Shown here: one piece after another, positions 33,083 through 44,971 of the stretch
Layout: each line of letters starts with the position of its first letter
How positions within the stretch are numbered: position 1 is the first letter of the stretch
Source: Nemertoderma westbladi
Lineage: Eukaryota > Xenacoelomorpha > Nemertodermatida > Nemertodermatidae
Direction: 5' to 3'
Assembly (NCBI GenBank): GCA_032718475.1
Contig: JAUCBJ010007572.1
Span: forward strand, 1-64,000
DNA: 64,000 nucleotides
The notes under the pieces: model-generated
Database searches by the model: none
Seen by the model: the letters and a program-made list of their open reading frames with translations, nothing else
What the model was told of the DNA's origin: nothing
Program-made: the position numbers and the translations under genes

Positions 33083-33608
33083 GTAAATACGTGTTCCTAA
33101 TTCACTTGTCAATACTTTTTGTAACTCAGAAAATATTAAACAAAATCACATCATTTTGATTTCATTAACGAATAGGGCTTGATTTTGTCAAACTTTCTCC
33201 TCCAACATTACCAATGTTGGAGTTACCAATGCATTACTACCGTAATGCGGATTGTACACTATTTCTGTCCAAGCCGCCGGGGCCATAAACGAATGAATTT
33301 GTTTGGCCAGTATAAATATTTTCTGTACGTTTTTTGTAATATTAATTTATAATAATAATTATCAAATATGTCATTAAGATTTTGTATTTAACAACTCTGG
33401 CAATTGAATGAGAAAATTAATTCTCCACCGACCGGAATTTTTTCGCTTCAATTGAATTAAATGAGCGAAACAACAGATTTCTCTTTTATTTTACTTTTAA
33501 ACTTTCCCGATAAATTTGATACATTTATTTTGCAACAATTTTCTAACTAACTAATAGATTCACGCATGTATTTATTAAACGTTTTATATTTTGCGTGGTC
33601 TATTTCAG
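33083..33608 (+). other. RTF1 intron 4
   Basis: AT-rich intron of 526 bp with no recognisable insert. It ends in a TCTATTTCAG acceptor. Confidence 0.7.
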
Positions 33609-34169
33609 ACACAAACTCGAGCGTTGGTGTCACGCCCCGTTCTTCTCCAAGGCGGTGGTCGGCTGCTTCGTGCGCATCGGGATCGGACGTAACGACGAAC
33701 GGCCGGTCTACCGGGTCGCCGAGGTAACCCAGGTCGTTGAGACCGCGAAGATCTACCAACTCGGTTCGACCCGCACCAACCGGGGTCTGCGACTGAAACA
33801 CGGCGCTCAGGAACGCGTCTTCCGTTTGGAGTTTGTCTCCAACCAGGACTTTACCGACTCAGAGTTCAAGAAATGGCGGGAAACAATGACAGCCAATGGG
33901 CTGTCCGCGCCGAGTACACAGTTCGTTGCTAAGAAACAGCGGGAGATGGACGAGATGATGGTTTACGAATACAACGAAGGTGATATCGACTCGATCGTTA
34001 AGGAGAGGGAACGTTTCCGTAGAAACCCGAGGAATTATGCCATGAAGAAGACCGAATTGATGAGATCAAAGGAAGTCGCAGAGATGAACGGCGATCTCAC
34101 CGCGTTGCGAAGCGTTAATGAGAAACTACACGACTTGGAAGAGAGAGCGGAACTGTTAGACAAAACTAG
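33609..34169 (+). CDS. RTF1: RTF1 exon 5, Plus3 domain
   Basis: This 561-nt exon encodes the core of the Plus3 domain: [40 protein letters not shown] and [20 protein letters not shown] helical segment with [20 protein letters not shown] and the coiled coil [17 protein letters not shown] follow. Plus3 is the domain that binds the phosphorylated SPT5 repeat region. The donor is ACTAG|GTTAGTG at 34169/34170 in phase 2. The last 50 nt of the exon plus 12 nt of intron form the first unit of the 8-kb minisatellite that follows. Confidence 0.95.
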
Positions 34170-37100
34170 GTTAGTGTTACAGAGAAACTACACGACTTGG
34201 AAGAGAGAGCGGAGCTGTTAGACAAAACTAGGTTAGTGTTACAGAGAAACTGGAAGAGAGAGAGAGAGTTGATCTGTTAGACAAAAGCTAGGTTAGGGAT
34301 ACAGAGAAACTACACGACTTGGAAGAGAGAGCGGAGCTGTTAGACAAAACTAGGTTAGTGTTACAGAGAAACTGGAAGAGATAGAGAGAGTTGATCTGTT
34401 AGACAAAAGCTAGGTTAGGGATACAGAGAAACTACACGACTTGGAAGAGAGAGCGGAGCTGTTAGACAAAACTAGGTTAGTGTTACAGAGAAACTGGAAG
34501 AGTGAGAGAGTTGAACTGTTAGACAAAAGCTAGGTCAGTGTTACAGAGAAACTACACGACTTGGTAGAGAGAGCGGAACTGTTAGACAAAACCAGGTTAG
34601 TGTTACAGAGAAACTACACGACTTGGAAGAGAGAGCGGAACTGTTAGACAAAACTAGGTTAGTGTTACAGAGAAACTACACGACTTGGAAGAGAGAGCGG
34701 AGCTGTTAGACAAAACTAGGTTAGTGTTACAGAGAAACTGGAAGAGAGAGAGAGTTGATCTGTTAGACAAAAGCTAGGTCAGTGTTACAGAGAAACTAAA
34801 CGACTTGGAAGAGAGAGCGGAACTGTTAGACAAAACTAGGTTAGTGTTACAGAGAAACTACACGACTTGGAAGAGAGAGCGGAGCTGTTAGACAAAACTA
34901 GGTTAGTGTTACAGAGAAACTGGAAGAGTGAGAGAGTTGAGCTGTTAGTCAAAAGCTAGGTTAGGGTTACAGAGAAACTACACGACTTGGAAGAGAGAGC
35001 GGAGCTGTTAGACAAAACTAGGTTAGTGTTACAGAGAAACTACACGACTTGTAAGAGAGAGCGGAGCTGTTAGACAAAACTAGGTTAGTGTTACAGAGAA
35101 ACTGGAAGAGTGAGAGAGTTGATCTGTTAGACACAAGCTAGGTTAGGGTTACAGAGAAACTAAACGACTTGGAAGAGAGAGCGGAGCTGTTAGACAAAAC
35201 TAGGTTAGTGTTACAGAGAAACTACACGACTTGTAAGAGAGAGCGGAGCTGTTAGACAAAACTAGGTTAGTGTTACAGAGAAACTGGAAGAGTGAGAGAG
35301 TTGATCTGTTAGACACAAGCTAGGTTAGGGTTACAGAGAAACTAAACGACTTGGAAGAGAGAGCGGAGCTGTTAGACAAAACTAGGTTAGTGTTACAGAG
35401 AAACTGGAAGAGTGAGAGAGTTGATCTGTTAGACAAAAGCTAGGTTAGGGTTACAGAGAAACTGGAAGAGTGAGAGAGTTGATCTGTTAGACAAAAGCTA
35501 GGTCAGGGTTACAGAGAAACTACACGACTTGGAAGAGAGAGTTGAGCTGTTAGACAAAACCAGGTTAGTGTTACAGATAAACTGGAAGAGAGAGAGAGTT
35601 GATCTGTTAGACAAAAGCTAGGTCAGTGTTACAGAGAAACTACACGACTTGGAAGAGAGAGTTGAGCTGTTAGACAAAACCAGGTTAGTGTTACAGATAA
35701 ACTGGAAGAGAGAGAGAGTTGATCTGTTAGACAAAAGCTAGGTCAGTGTTACAGAGAAACTACACGACTTGGAAGAGAGAGTTGAGCTGTTAGACAAAAC
35801 CAGGTTAGTGTTACAGATAAACTGGAAGAGAGAGAGAGTTGATCTGTTAGACAAAAGCTAGGTCAGTGTTACAGAGAAACTACACGACTTGGAAGAGAGA
35901 GCGGAGCTGTTAGACAAAACCAGGTTAGTGTTACAGATAAACTGGAAGAGAGAGAGAGTTGATCTGTTAGACAAAAGCTAGGTCAGTGTTACAGAGAAAC
36001 TACACGACTTGGAAGAGAGAGTTGAGCTGTTAGACAAAACCAGGTTAGTGTTACAGATAAACTGGAAGAGAGAGAGAGTTGATCTGTTAGACAAAAGCTA
36101 GGTCAGTGTTACAGAGAAACTACACGACTTGGAAGAGAGAGCGGAGCTGTTAGACAAAACTAGGTTAGGGTTACAGAGAAACTGGGAGAGAGAGAGTTGA
36201 TCTGTTAGACAAAAGCTAGGTTAGGGTTACAGAGAAACTACACGACTTGGAAGAGAGAGCGGAGCTCTTAGACAAAACCAGGTTAGTGTTACAGATAAAC
36301 TGGAAGAGAGAGAGAGTTGATCTGTTAGACAAAAGCTAGGTTAGGGTTACAGAGAAACTACACGACTTGGAAGAGAGAGCGGAGCTCTTAGACAAAACCA
36401 GGTTAGTGTTACAGATAAACTGGAAGAGAGAGAGAGTTGATCTGTTAGACAAAAGCTAGGTTAGGGTTACAGAGAAACTACACGACTTGGAAGAGAGAGC
36501 GGAGCTGTTAGACAAAACTAGGTTAGGGTTACAGAGAAACTGGGAGAGAGAGAGTTGATCTGTTAGACAAAAGCTAGGTCAGTGTTACAGAGAAACTACA
36601 CGACTTGGAAGAGAGAGCGGAGCTGTTAGACAAAACCAGGTTAGTGTTACAGATAAACTGGAAGAGAGAGAGAGTTGATCTGTTAGACAAAAGCTAGGTC
36701 AGTGTTACAGAGAAACTACACGACTTGGAAGAGAGAGTTGAGCTGTTAGACAAAACCAGGTTAGTGTTACAGATAAACTGGAAGAGAGAGAGAGTTGATC
36801 TGTTAGACAAAAGCTAGGTCAGTGTTACAGAGAAACTACACGACTTGGAAGAGAGAGCGGAGCTGTTAGACAAAACTAGGTTAGGGTTACAGAGAAACTG
36901 GGAGAGAGAGAGTTGATCTGTTAGACAAAAGCTAGGTTAGGGTTACAGAGAAACTACACGACTTGGAAGAGAGAGCGGAGCTCTTAGACAAAACCAGGTT
37001 AGTGTTACAGATAAACTGGAAGAGAGAGAGAGTTGATCTGTTAGACAAAAGCTAGGTTAGGGTTACAGAGAAACTACACGACTTGGAAGAGAGAGCGGAG

Positions 37101-40100
37101 CTGCTAGACAAAACTAGGTTAGTGTTACAGAGAAACTACACGACTTGGTAGAGAGAGCGGAGCTGTTAGACAAAACTAGGTTAGTGTTACAGAGAAACTA
37201 CACGACTTGGAAGAGAGAGCGGAGCTGTTAGACAAAACTAGGTTAGTGTTACAGAGAAACTACACGACTTGGTAGAGAGAGCGGAGCTGTTAGACAAAAC
37301 TAGGTTAGTGTTACAGAGAAACTACACGACTTGTAAGAGGGAGCGGAGCTGTTAGACAAAACTAGGTTAGGGTTACAGAGAAACTGGGAGAGATAGAGAG
37401 AGTTGATCTGTTAGACAAAAGCTAGGTTAGGGATACAGAGAAACTACACGACTTGGAAGAGAGAGCGGAGCTGTTAGACAAAACTAGGTTAGGGTTACAG
37501 AGAAACTGGGAGAGAGAGAGTTGATCTGTTAGACAAAAGCTAGGTTAGGGTTACAGAGAAACTACACGACTTGGAAGAGAGAGCGGAGCTGCTAGACAAA
37601 ACTAGGTTAGTGTTACAGAGAAACTACACGACTTGGTAGAGAGAGCGGAGCTGTTAGACAAAACTAGGTTAGTGTTACAGAGAAACTACACGACTTGTAA
37701 GAGGGAGCGGAGCTGTTAGACAAAACTAGGTTAGGGTTACAGAGAAACTGGGAGAGAGAGAGTTGATCTGTTAGACAAAAGCTAGGTTAGGGTTACAGAG
37801 AAACTACACGACTTGGAAGAGAGAGCGGAGCTCTTAGACAAAACCAGGTTAGTGTTACAGATAAACTGGAAGAGAGAGAGAGTTGATCTGTTAGACAAAA
37901 GCTAGGTCAGTGTTACAGAGAAACTACACGACTTGGAAGAGAGAGTTGAGCTGTTAGACAAAACCAGGTTAGTGTTACAGATAAACTGGAAGAGAGAGAG
38001 AGTTGATCTGTTAGACAAAAGCTAGGTCAGTGTTACAGAGAAACTACACGACTTGGTAGAGAGAGCGGAGCTGTTAGACAAAACTAGGTTAGTGTTACAG
38101 AGAAACTACACGACTTGGTAGAGAGAGCGGAGCTGTTAGACAAAACTAGGTTAGTGTTACAGAGAAACTACACGACTTGGTAGAGAGAGCGGAGCTGTTA
38201 GACAAAACTAGGTTAGTGTTACAGAGAAACTACACGACTTGGAAGAGAGAGCGGAGCTGTTAGACAAAACTAGGTTAGTGTTACAGAGAAACTACACGAC
38301 TTGGTAGAGAGAGCGGAGCTGTTAGACAAAACTAGGTTAGTGTTACAGAGAAACTGGAAGAGCGAGAGAGTTGATCTGTTAGACAAAACTAGGTTAGTGT
38401 TACAGAGAAACTGGAAGAGTGAGAGAGTTGATCTGTTAGACAAAAGCTAGGTTAGGGATACAGAGAAACTGGAAGAGTGAGAGAGTTGATCTGTTAGACA
38501 AAAGCTAGGTTAGGGATACAGAGAAACTACGCGACTTGGTAGAGAGAGCGGAGCTGTTAGACAAAACTAGGTTAGTGTTACAGAGAAACTGGAAGAGCGA
38601 GAGAGTTGATCTGTTAGACAAAACTAGGTTAGTGTTACAGAGAAACTGGAAGAGTGAGAGAGTTGATCTGTTAGACAAAAGCTAGGTTAGGGATACAGAG
38701 AAACTGGAAGAGTGAGAGAGTTGATCTGTTAGACAAAAGCTAGGTTAGGGATACAGAGAAACTGGAAGAGTGAGAGAGTTGATCTGTTAGACAAAAGCTA
38801 GGTTAGGGTTACAGAGAAACTAAACGACTTGGAAGAGAGAGCGGAGCTGTTAGACAAAACTAGGTTAGTGTTACAGAGAAACTGGAAGAGTGAGAGAGTT
38901 GATCTGTTAGACAAAACTAGGTTAGTGTTACAGAGAAACTGGAAGAGTGAGAGAGTTGATCTGTTAGACAAAAGCTAGGTTAGGGATACAGAGAAACTGG
39001 AAGAGTGAGAGAGTTGATCTGTTAGACAAAAGCTAGGTTAGGGATACAGAGAAACTACGCGACTTGTAAGAGAGAGCGGAGCTCTTAGACAAAACCAGGT
39101 TAGTGTTACAAAGAAACTGGAAGAGAGAGAGAGTTGATCTGTTAGACAAAAGCTAGGTCAGTGTTACAGAGAAACTACACGACTTGGTAGAGAGAGCGGA
39201 GCTGTTAGACAAAACTAGGTTAGGGTTACAGAGAAACTGGGAGAGAGAGAGTTGATCTGTTAGACAAAAGCTAGGTTAGGGTTACAGAGAAACTACACGA
39301 CTTGGAAGAGAGAGCGGAGCTCTTAGACAAAACCAGGTTAGTGTTACAGAGAAACTGGAAGAGTGAGAGAGTTGATCTGTTAGACAAAAGCTAGGTTAGG
39401 GATACAGAGAAACTACACGACTTGGAAGAGAGAGCGAGCTCTTAGACAAAACCAGGTTAGTGTTACAGAGAAACTGGAAGAGTGAGAGAGTTGATCTGTT
39501 AGACAAAAGCTAGGTTAGGGTTACAGAGAAACTACACGACCTGGAAGAGAGAGCGGAGCTCTTAGACAAAACCAGGTTAGTGTTACAGAGAAACTGGAAG
39601 AGAGAGAGAGTTGATCTGTTAGACAAAAGCTATGTCAGTGTTACAGAGAAACTACACGACTTGGTAGAGAGAGCGGAGCTGTTAGACAAAACTAGGTTAG
39701 TGTTACAGAGAAACTGGAAGAGAGAGAGAGTTGATCTGTTAGACAAAAGCTATGTCAGTGTTACAGAGAAACTACACGACTTGGTAGAGAGAGCGGAGCT
39801 GTTAGACAAAACTAGGTTAGTGTTACAGAGAAACTGGAAGAGTGAGAGAGTTGATCTGTTAGACAAAAGCTAGGTTAGGGAGACAGAGAAACTACGCGAC
39901 TTGTAAGAGAGAGCGGAGCTCTTAGACAAAACCAGGTTAGTGTTACAGAGAAACTGGAAGAGAGAGAGAGAGTTGATCTGTTAGACAAAAGCTAGGTTAG
40001 GGATACAGAGAAACTACACGACTTGGTAGAGAGAGCGGAGCTGTTAGACAAAACTAGGTTTGTGTTACAGAGAAACTGGAGGAGTGAGAGAGTTGATCTG

Positions 40101-42180
40101 TTAGACAAAAGCTAGGTTAGGGATACAGAGAAACTACACGACTTGGAAGGGAGAGCGGAGCTCTTAGACAAAACCAGGTTAGTGTTACAGAGAAACTACA
40201 CGACTTGTAAGAGGGAGCGGAGCTGTTAGACAAAACTAGGTTAGTGTTACAGAGAAACTGGAAGAGAGAGAGAGTTGATCTGTTAGACAAAAGCTAGGTC
40301 AGTGTTACAGAGAAACTACACGACTTGGTAGAGAGAGCGGAGCTGTTAGACAAAACCAGGTTAGTGTTACAGAGAAATTACACGACTTGGAAGAGAGAGC
40401 GGAGCTGTTAGACAAAACTAGGTTAGTGTTACAGAGAAACTGGAAGAGTGAGAGAGTTGAGCTGTTAGACAAAAGCTAGGTCAGTGTTACAGAGAAACTA
40501 CACGACTTGGTAGAGAGAGCGGAGCTGTTAGACAAAACTAGGTTAGTGTTACAGAGAAACTGGAAGAGTGAGAGAGTTGAGCTGTTAGACAAAAGCTAGG
40601 TCAGTGTTACAGAGAAACTACACGACTTGGTAGAGAGAGCGGAGCTGTTAGACAAAACCAGGTTAGTGTTACAGAGAAACTGGAAGAGAGAGAGAGTTGA
40701 GCTGTTAGACAAAAGCTAGGTCAGTGTTACAGAGAAACTACACGACTTGGTAGAGAGAGCGGAGCTGTTAGACAAAACTAGGTTAGTGTTACAGAGAAAC
40801 TGGAAGAGTGAGAGAGTTGAGCTGTTAGACAAAAGCTAGGTCAGTGTTACAGAGAAACTACACGACTTGGTAGAGAGAGCGGAGCTGTTAGACAAAACTA
40901 GGTTAGTGTTACAGAGAAACTACACGACTTGGTAGAGAGAGCGGAGCTGTTAGACAAAACTAGGTTAGTGTTACAGAGAAACTACACGACTTGGTAGAGA
41001 GAGCGGAGCTGTTAGACAAAACTAGGTTAGTGTTACAGAGAAACTGGAAGAGTGAGAGAGTTGAACTGTTAGACAAAAGCTAGGTCAGGGTTACAGAGAA
41101 ACTACACGACTTGGAAGAGAGAGCGGAGCTGTTAGACAAAACTAGGTTAGGGTTACAGAGAAACTAAACGACTTGGTAGAGAGAGCGGAGCTGTTAGACA
41201 AAACTAGGTTAGTGTTACAGAGAAACTGGAAGAGTGAGAGAGTTGAACTGTTAGACAAAAGCTAGGTCAGGGTTACAGAGAAACTACACGACTTGGAAGA
41301 GAGAGCGGAGCTGTTAGACAAAACTAGGTTAGTGTTACAGAGAAACTGGAAGAGTGAGAGAGTTGAACTGTTAGACAAAAGCTAGGTCAGGGTTACAGAG
41401 AAACTACACGACTTGGAAGAGAGAGCGGAGCTGTTAGACAAAACCAGGTTAGTGTTACAGAGAAACTGGAAGAGTGAGAGAGTTGATCTGTTAGACAAAA
41501 GCTAGGTCAGGGTTACAGAGAAACTAAACGACTTGTAAGAGAGAGCGGAGCTGTTAGACAAAACCAGGTTAGTGTTACAGAGAAACTGGAAGAGTGAGAG
41601 AGTTGAACTGTTAGACAAAAGCTAGGTCAGGGTTACAGAGAAACTACACGACTTGGAAGAGAGAGCGGAGCTGTTAGACAAAACCAGGTTAGTGTTACAG
41701 AGAAACTGGAAGAGTGAGAGAGTTGATCTGTTAGACAAAAGCTAGGTTAGGGTTACAGAGAAACTACACGACTTGGAAGAGAGAGCGGAGCTGTTAGACA
41801 AAACTAGGTTAGTGTTACAGAGAAACTGGAAGAGTGAGAGAGTTGATCTGTTAGACAAAAGCTAGGTCAGTGTTACAGAGAAACTGGAAGAGTGAGAGAG
41901 TTGATCTGTTAGACAAAAGCTAGGTCAGTGTTACAGAGAAACTGGAAGAGTGAGAGAGTTGATCTGTTAGACAAAAGCTAGGTCAGTGTTACAGAGAAAC
42001 TACACGACTTGGTAGAGAGAGCGGAGCTGTTAGACAAAACTAGGTTAGTGTTACAGAGAAACTGGAAGAGTGAGAGAGTTGATCTGTTAGACAAAAGCTA
42101 GGTCAGGGTTACAGAGAAACTAAACGACTTGTAAGAGAGAGAGCGGAGCTGCTAGACAAAATTAGGTCAGTGTTACAGAG
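34120..42180 (+). repeat. 8-kb minisatellite built from the RTF1 exon-5/intron-5 junction
   Basis: Unit 1 (34120-34181, 62 bp) is the end of exon 5 plus the first 12 intron bases. Unit 2 starts at 34182 with the same sequence. About 130 units follow. One class keeps GAGAAACTACACGACTTGGA and GACAAAACTAGGTTAGTG. The other, 56-60 bp, reads AAACTGGAAGAGAGAGAGAG, then TTGATCTGTTAGACAAAAGC and TAGGTYAGKG. The two alternate as a dimer of exactly 120 bp over 35581-36120. Nearly every unit carries a GT preceded by CTAG or CCAG, resembling the true 5' splice site. The last units (42120-42210) are diverged. Confidence 0.97.
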
Positions 42181-42459
42181 AACCTTCTCAATTTGGAAGA
42201 AGTTGTTGGATAAAACTATAGATTAGATCGTTAGTTCGGTGAAGCCGATTTTTGGCGGCTATTTGTGATTGGTTATAATGATTGACCCCGTAATATTGGC
42301 TTACTCCCTTCTGCGAGAGAGTGATATATATCCCAAAGTTTGCGAAAAATATACGTATATTTTTACTAACATGACATTAAATTAAAAAAATATTGCACTT
42401 TTTGTCCATCTGGTGCGCCTTGAGATAACTTACGTCATTAATATATTATCAAATTATGT
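42181..42459 (+). other. RTF1 intron 5, after the array
   Basis: AT-rich sequence without visible genes between the minisatellite and the 128-bp palindrome. Confidence 0.5.
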
Positions 42460-42587
42460 AATGTATATCAGTGGGCAGTTGTAGAAAGGCATATCTATAT
42501 CTTTATAGTTTGTTGTAATTTGATCAAATTACAACAAACTATAAAGATATAGATATGCCTTTCTACAACTGCCCACTGATATACATT
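42460..42587. repeat. perfect 128-bp palindrome without spacer
   Basis: The left arm, AATGTATATCAGTGGGCAGT through TTGTTGTAATTTGA, is the exact reverse complement of the right arm. The centre is TGATCA at 42521-42526. The arms are 64 bp with no mismatch that I can find. Confidence 0.9.
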
Positions 42588-42602
42588 AAGCAGAGCTTTA
42601 TA

Positions 42603-42672
42603 CGACGGGTGACTTTATACGACGGGTGACTTTATACGACGGGTGACTTAATACGACGGGTGACTTTATACT
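42603..42672. repeat. 18-bp tandem repeat, four copies
   Basis: TACGACGGGTGACTTTA is repeated four times with one change (TTAATA), followed by a half copy ending in GGGTGGG. It lies just after the palindrome. Confidence 0.85.
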
Positions 42673-43372
42673 TTGGGTGGGTTTTTTCGACGGTTCCTGC
42701 AGTGTCCGTATGCTACAGCATGTGGTAGGCCCTTTACCGGTGGTACACCCTCCAAAGGTCGACATCAAATTACTTGCACTTCACTTACAAGATCGATCCA
42801 GTAGATGTATTTTTAGTTCTATGTTGGGGAACCATCGGTGATATTATATTAATATAAAATTGAAATTGTTAATTGACATCAAATAAGGGTAAAATAAATC
42901 TGCATAATTAATTAAACATTACCTGTAAAAACAAGATAAGCCCATTATAGTTATAGCTAATGCACCAAAGAAAGTGAGACAGTTAGTTATGCTGTAGTCC
43001 GGGAACTACACTTAATAATACTGAATATAGGCCATTTAATTCCGATTGATGTTTAATTAAATATATCGTCGAAGTCAGATTTAAGTTATTATCACAGGAA
43101 ATTGAGAGTCTGTAATTAATTGTGTTATCTTTAATTCCAGTAAATTAATTATTGATGTGCTAGATAATTTTGTTATGAACTGTTATGTGCTGAATTCATT
43201 AAGTTAGTAATTTTATTCAATCGAGTTCAAACAGCTGACACAAGGTTGCAATCTTTCCATTATCAATACAATATGTGATGAATCAGCTGTACAACTTTAT
43301 AGTCTCTATTCATTGTTAGTTCGGGATGGTCCTATTCCTCTAACAGTTTGTGGTTTTTGTATTTATTTGAAT
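42673..43372 (+). other. RTF1 intron 5, upstream region of the nested protease
   Basis: AT-rich with no exon seen. The promoter or 5' untranslated region of the protease gene should lie here; no distinct core element is recognisable. Confidence 0.4.
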
Positions 43373-44971
43373 ATGGAACATCACGGACGTCTAATGCTGG
43401 TTCTGTTTCTTATCGCTGTTGCTTGGATACAGCCCATCCAATCATGGTTCACCTCTTGGGGTTGGTGCTTCACCCACCGTTGTTCGGACACCGGGGACTG
43501 CCTCCCATCCGGGTTGCTATGCGACGGTCATGTGCATTGCCGCGATTGGTCTGACGAGTCTGCTCCCCAGTGCCCCGGGTCACGCCCCCTGGTGGACGCG
43601 TGCCTTCCCGGTTGGACGCAGTGCGGTGACAGTCGCTTGTGCGTCCGCGATACGTGGCTCTGCGACGGCGAGTTGGACTGTATCCATGGTGACCCGGATG
43701 ACGTCACGGACGAGTTGGAATGCGACTTCCGGTGTCGGGACGGTTCGGGGGTCGTCCCGTACTACTGGCACTGCGACGGGGAGGCGGACTGTCGGGACGG
43801 GAGCGACGAATTGGAGTCTGTCTGCTCGGACTGCGGGGTGTGGCCGGGGCTACGGCAGTGCGGCGCCCAGCCGGTCTGCATCCCCGAGGAGTTCTGGTGC
43901 GACGGCGTTCCCGACTGTCCGCTAGGGGGCGCTGAGGACGAGACGGAATGCGGCCGGACTTCCTTGTCCTCCGCGTGGTCGGAGTGGGGACCCTGGAGTC
44001 AGTGCGACGCGTGTCGCCATAGCAACCGTACGCGGGAGCGCGACTGCTCTCTGGGGGCCGGGCGTTGCGAGGGGTCGGCGGTAGAGGCGGCGGCGTGTCG
44101 CCACTCGAGTTTCGACTGCCACCCCGAGTCGGGGAACGCCGGAGGCTGCGGGGTCAGGTACACGGTGGGACTCGGTAAGCGAATCATAGGGGGCGACGAG
44201 GTAACCCTGGAGACGGAGTGGCCGTTCGGTTGCCAACTAGTCTACCATCCGGACGAGGATAAATCCTACGAGATTGTTCTGTGTAGTGCCTCTGTTCTCG
44301 CTCCCTATTACCTAATCACCGCGGCTCATTGCTTCGTTCCCAAGGAGACCGCGGACCCGTCCGTCTGGCGGGTCCGTTGCGGTAAGGCGGAGTCCTCCGT
44401 TATGTTGGATTCCCCCGGGCAGGTCTACACGACCATCGAGGAGGTCCACACCCACGAGAAGTACGAGGTGGACACCGGGGAATTCGATTTCGCGGTGCTC
44501 AAACTCGCCGACCCCGTGATGGACGTTGATTGGGCGACGGTTGCTGTTACCCGGGAAACCGTGGTAACACCGGCGTGTTTGCCCAATCAGGGTGATGATA
44601 TGTTCCCCGAGGGTAGTTTCTGCTATGTGATTGGTTGGGGGGTTACCAAGGAGGATGCTGAACGCAGACCGGAGTATCTCCACAGTCTGTTCGCCCCGGT
44701 TCTGTCCACTCAGCTGTGTAACGGTCCGCGGGCTTACAACAAGGCGGTAGACCCGGTTAGTATGATGTGCGCCGGGTACATCGAGGGGGGGAAGGACGCG
44801 TGTCAGGGGGACAGTGGGGGGCCGTTGTACTGTAAAGCGAAGCGGGACGGGCGTTGGTATCTGGCGGGGGTTGTCAGCTGGGGGGACGGGTGCGCGAAAC
44901 CATTCCATCCAGGGGTTTACGCGAAAATATCGGTGGCAAGGAACTGGATAAAATCTATCGCCGGTGTTTAA
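43373..44971 (+). CDS. secreted mosaic serine protease, intronless, nested in RTF1 intron 5
   Basis: A single 532-residue frame starts at the ATG at 43373. The frame extends 20 codons upstream without an ATG, and this start gives a signal peptide (MEHHGRLMLVLFLIAVAWIQ, then PIQS). Domain order: four LDL-receptor class A modules (about 32-67, 77-117, 117-151, 154-193) with the usual CDGxxDCxDGSDE pattern; one thrombospondin type-1 module (about 202-249, WSEWGPWSQC); then a trypsin-fold protease from the activation site GKR|IIGG (residue 271). The catalytic triad is intact: His319 in TAAHC, Asp372 in DFAVLKL and Ser481 in GDSGGP. Asp475 and the WGDGC loop predict cleavage after Lys/Arg. The gene is far more GC-rich than its surroundings and lacks introns, suggesting a retrocopy or a compact young gene. 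It lies on the same strand as RTF1. A clear ortholog is not assigned. Confidence 0.92.
   Translation: MEHHGRLMLVLFLIAVAWIQPIQSWFTSWGWCFTHRCSDTGDCLPSGLLCDGHVHCRDWSDESAPQCPGSRPLVDACLPGWTQCGDSRLCVRDTWLCDGELDCIHGDPDDVTDELECDFRCRDGSGVVPYYWHCDGEADCRDGSDELESVCSDCGVWPGLRQCGAQPVCIPEEFWCDGVPDCPLGGAEDETECGRTSLSSAWSEWGPWSQCDACRHSNRTRERDCSLGAGRCEGSAVEAAACRHSSFDCHPESGNAGGCGVRYTVGLGKRIIGGDEVTLETEWPFGCQLVYHPDEDKSYEIVLCSASVLAPYYLITAAHCFVPKETADPSVWRVRCGKAESSVMLDSPGQVYTTIEEVHTHEKYEVDTGEFDFAVLKLADPVMDVDWATVAVTRETVVTPACLPNQGDDMFPEGSFCYVIGWGVTKEDAERRPEYLHSLFAPVLSTQLCNGPRAYNKAVDPVSMMCAGYIEGGKDACQGDSGGPLYCKAKRDGRWYLAGVVSWGDGCAKPFHPGVYAKISVARNWIKSIAGV

Noticed and set aside
39580-39873. Frame [20 protein letters not shown], read as an RTF1-like coiled-coil protein
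   Set aside because: It is a chance open stretch within the splice-junction minisatellite; the unit of 62 bp breaks frame in neighbouring copies and the RTF1 frame continues at exon 6 instead.
43313-43372. Extended start of the protease (20 extra codons)
   Set aside because: The upstream codon is TTG, not ATG. The ATG at 43373 directly precedes a good signal peptide.
44008-44025. X-box match GTCGCCATAGCAAC
   Set aside because: It lies in the protease coding sequence (encoding CRHSN) and is best explained by codon content.
43999-44908. Minus-strand frames of 60-200 codons opposite the protease
   Set aside because: They are shadows of a GC-rich gene on the plus strand and show no domain.
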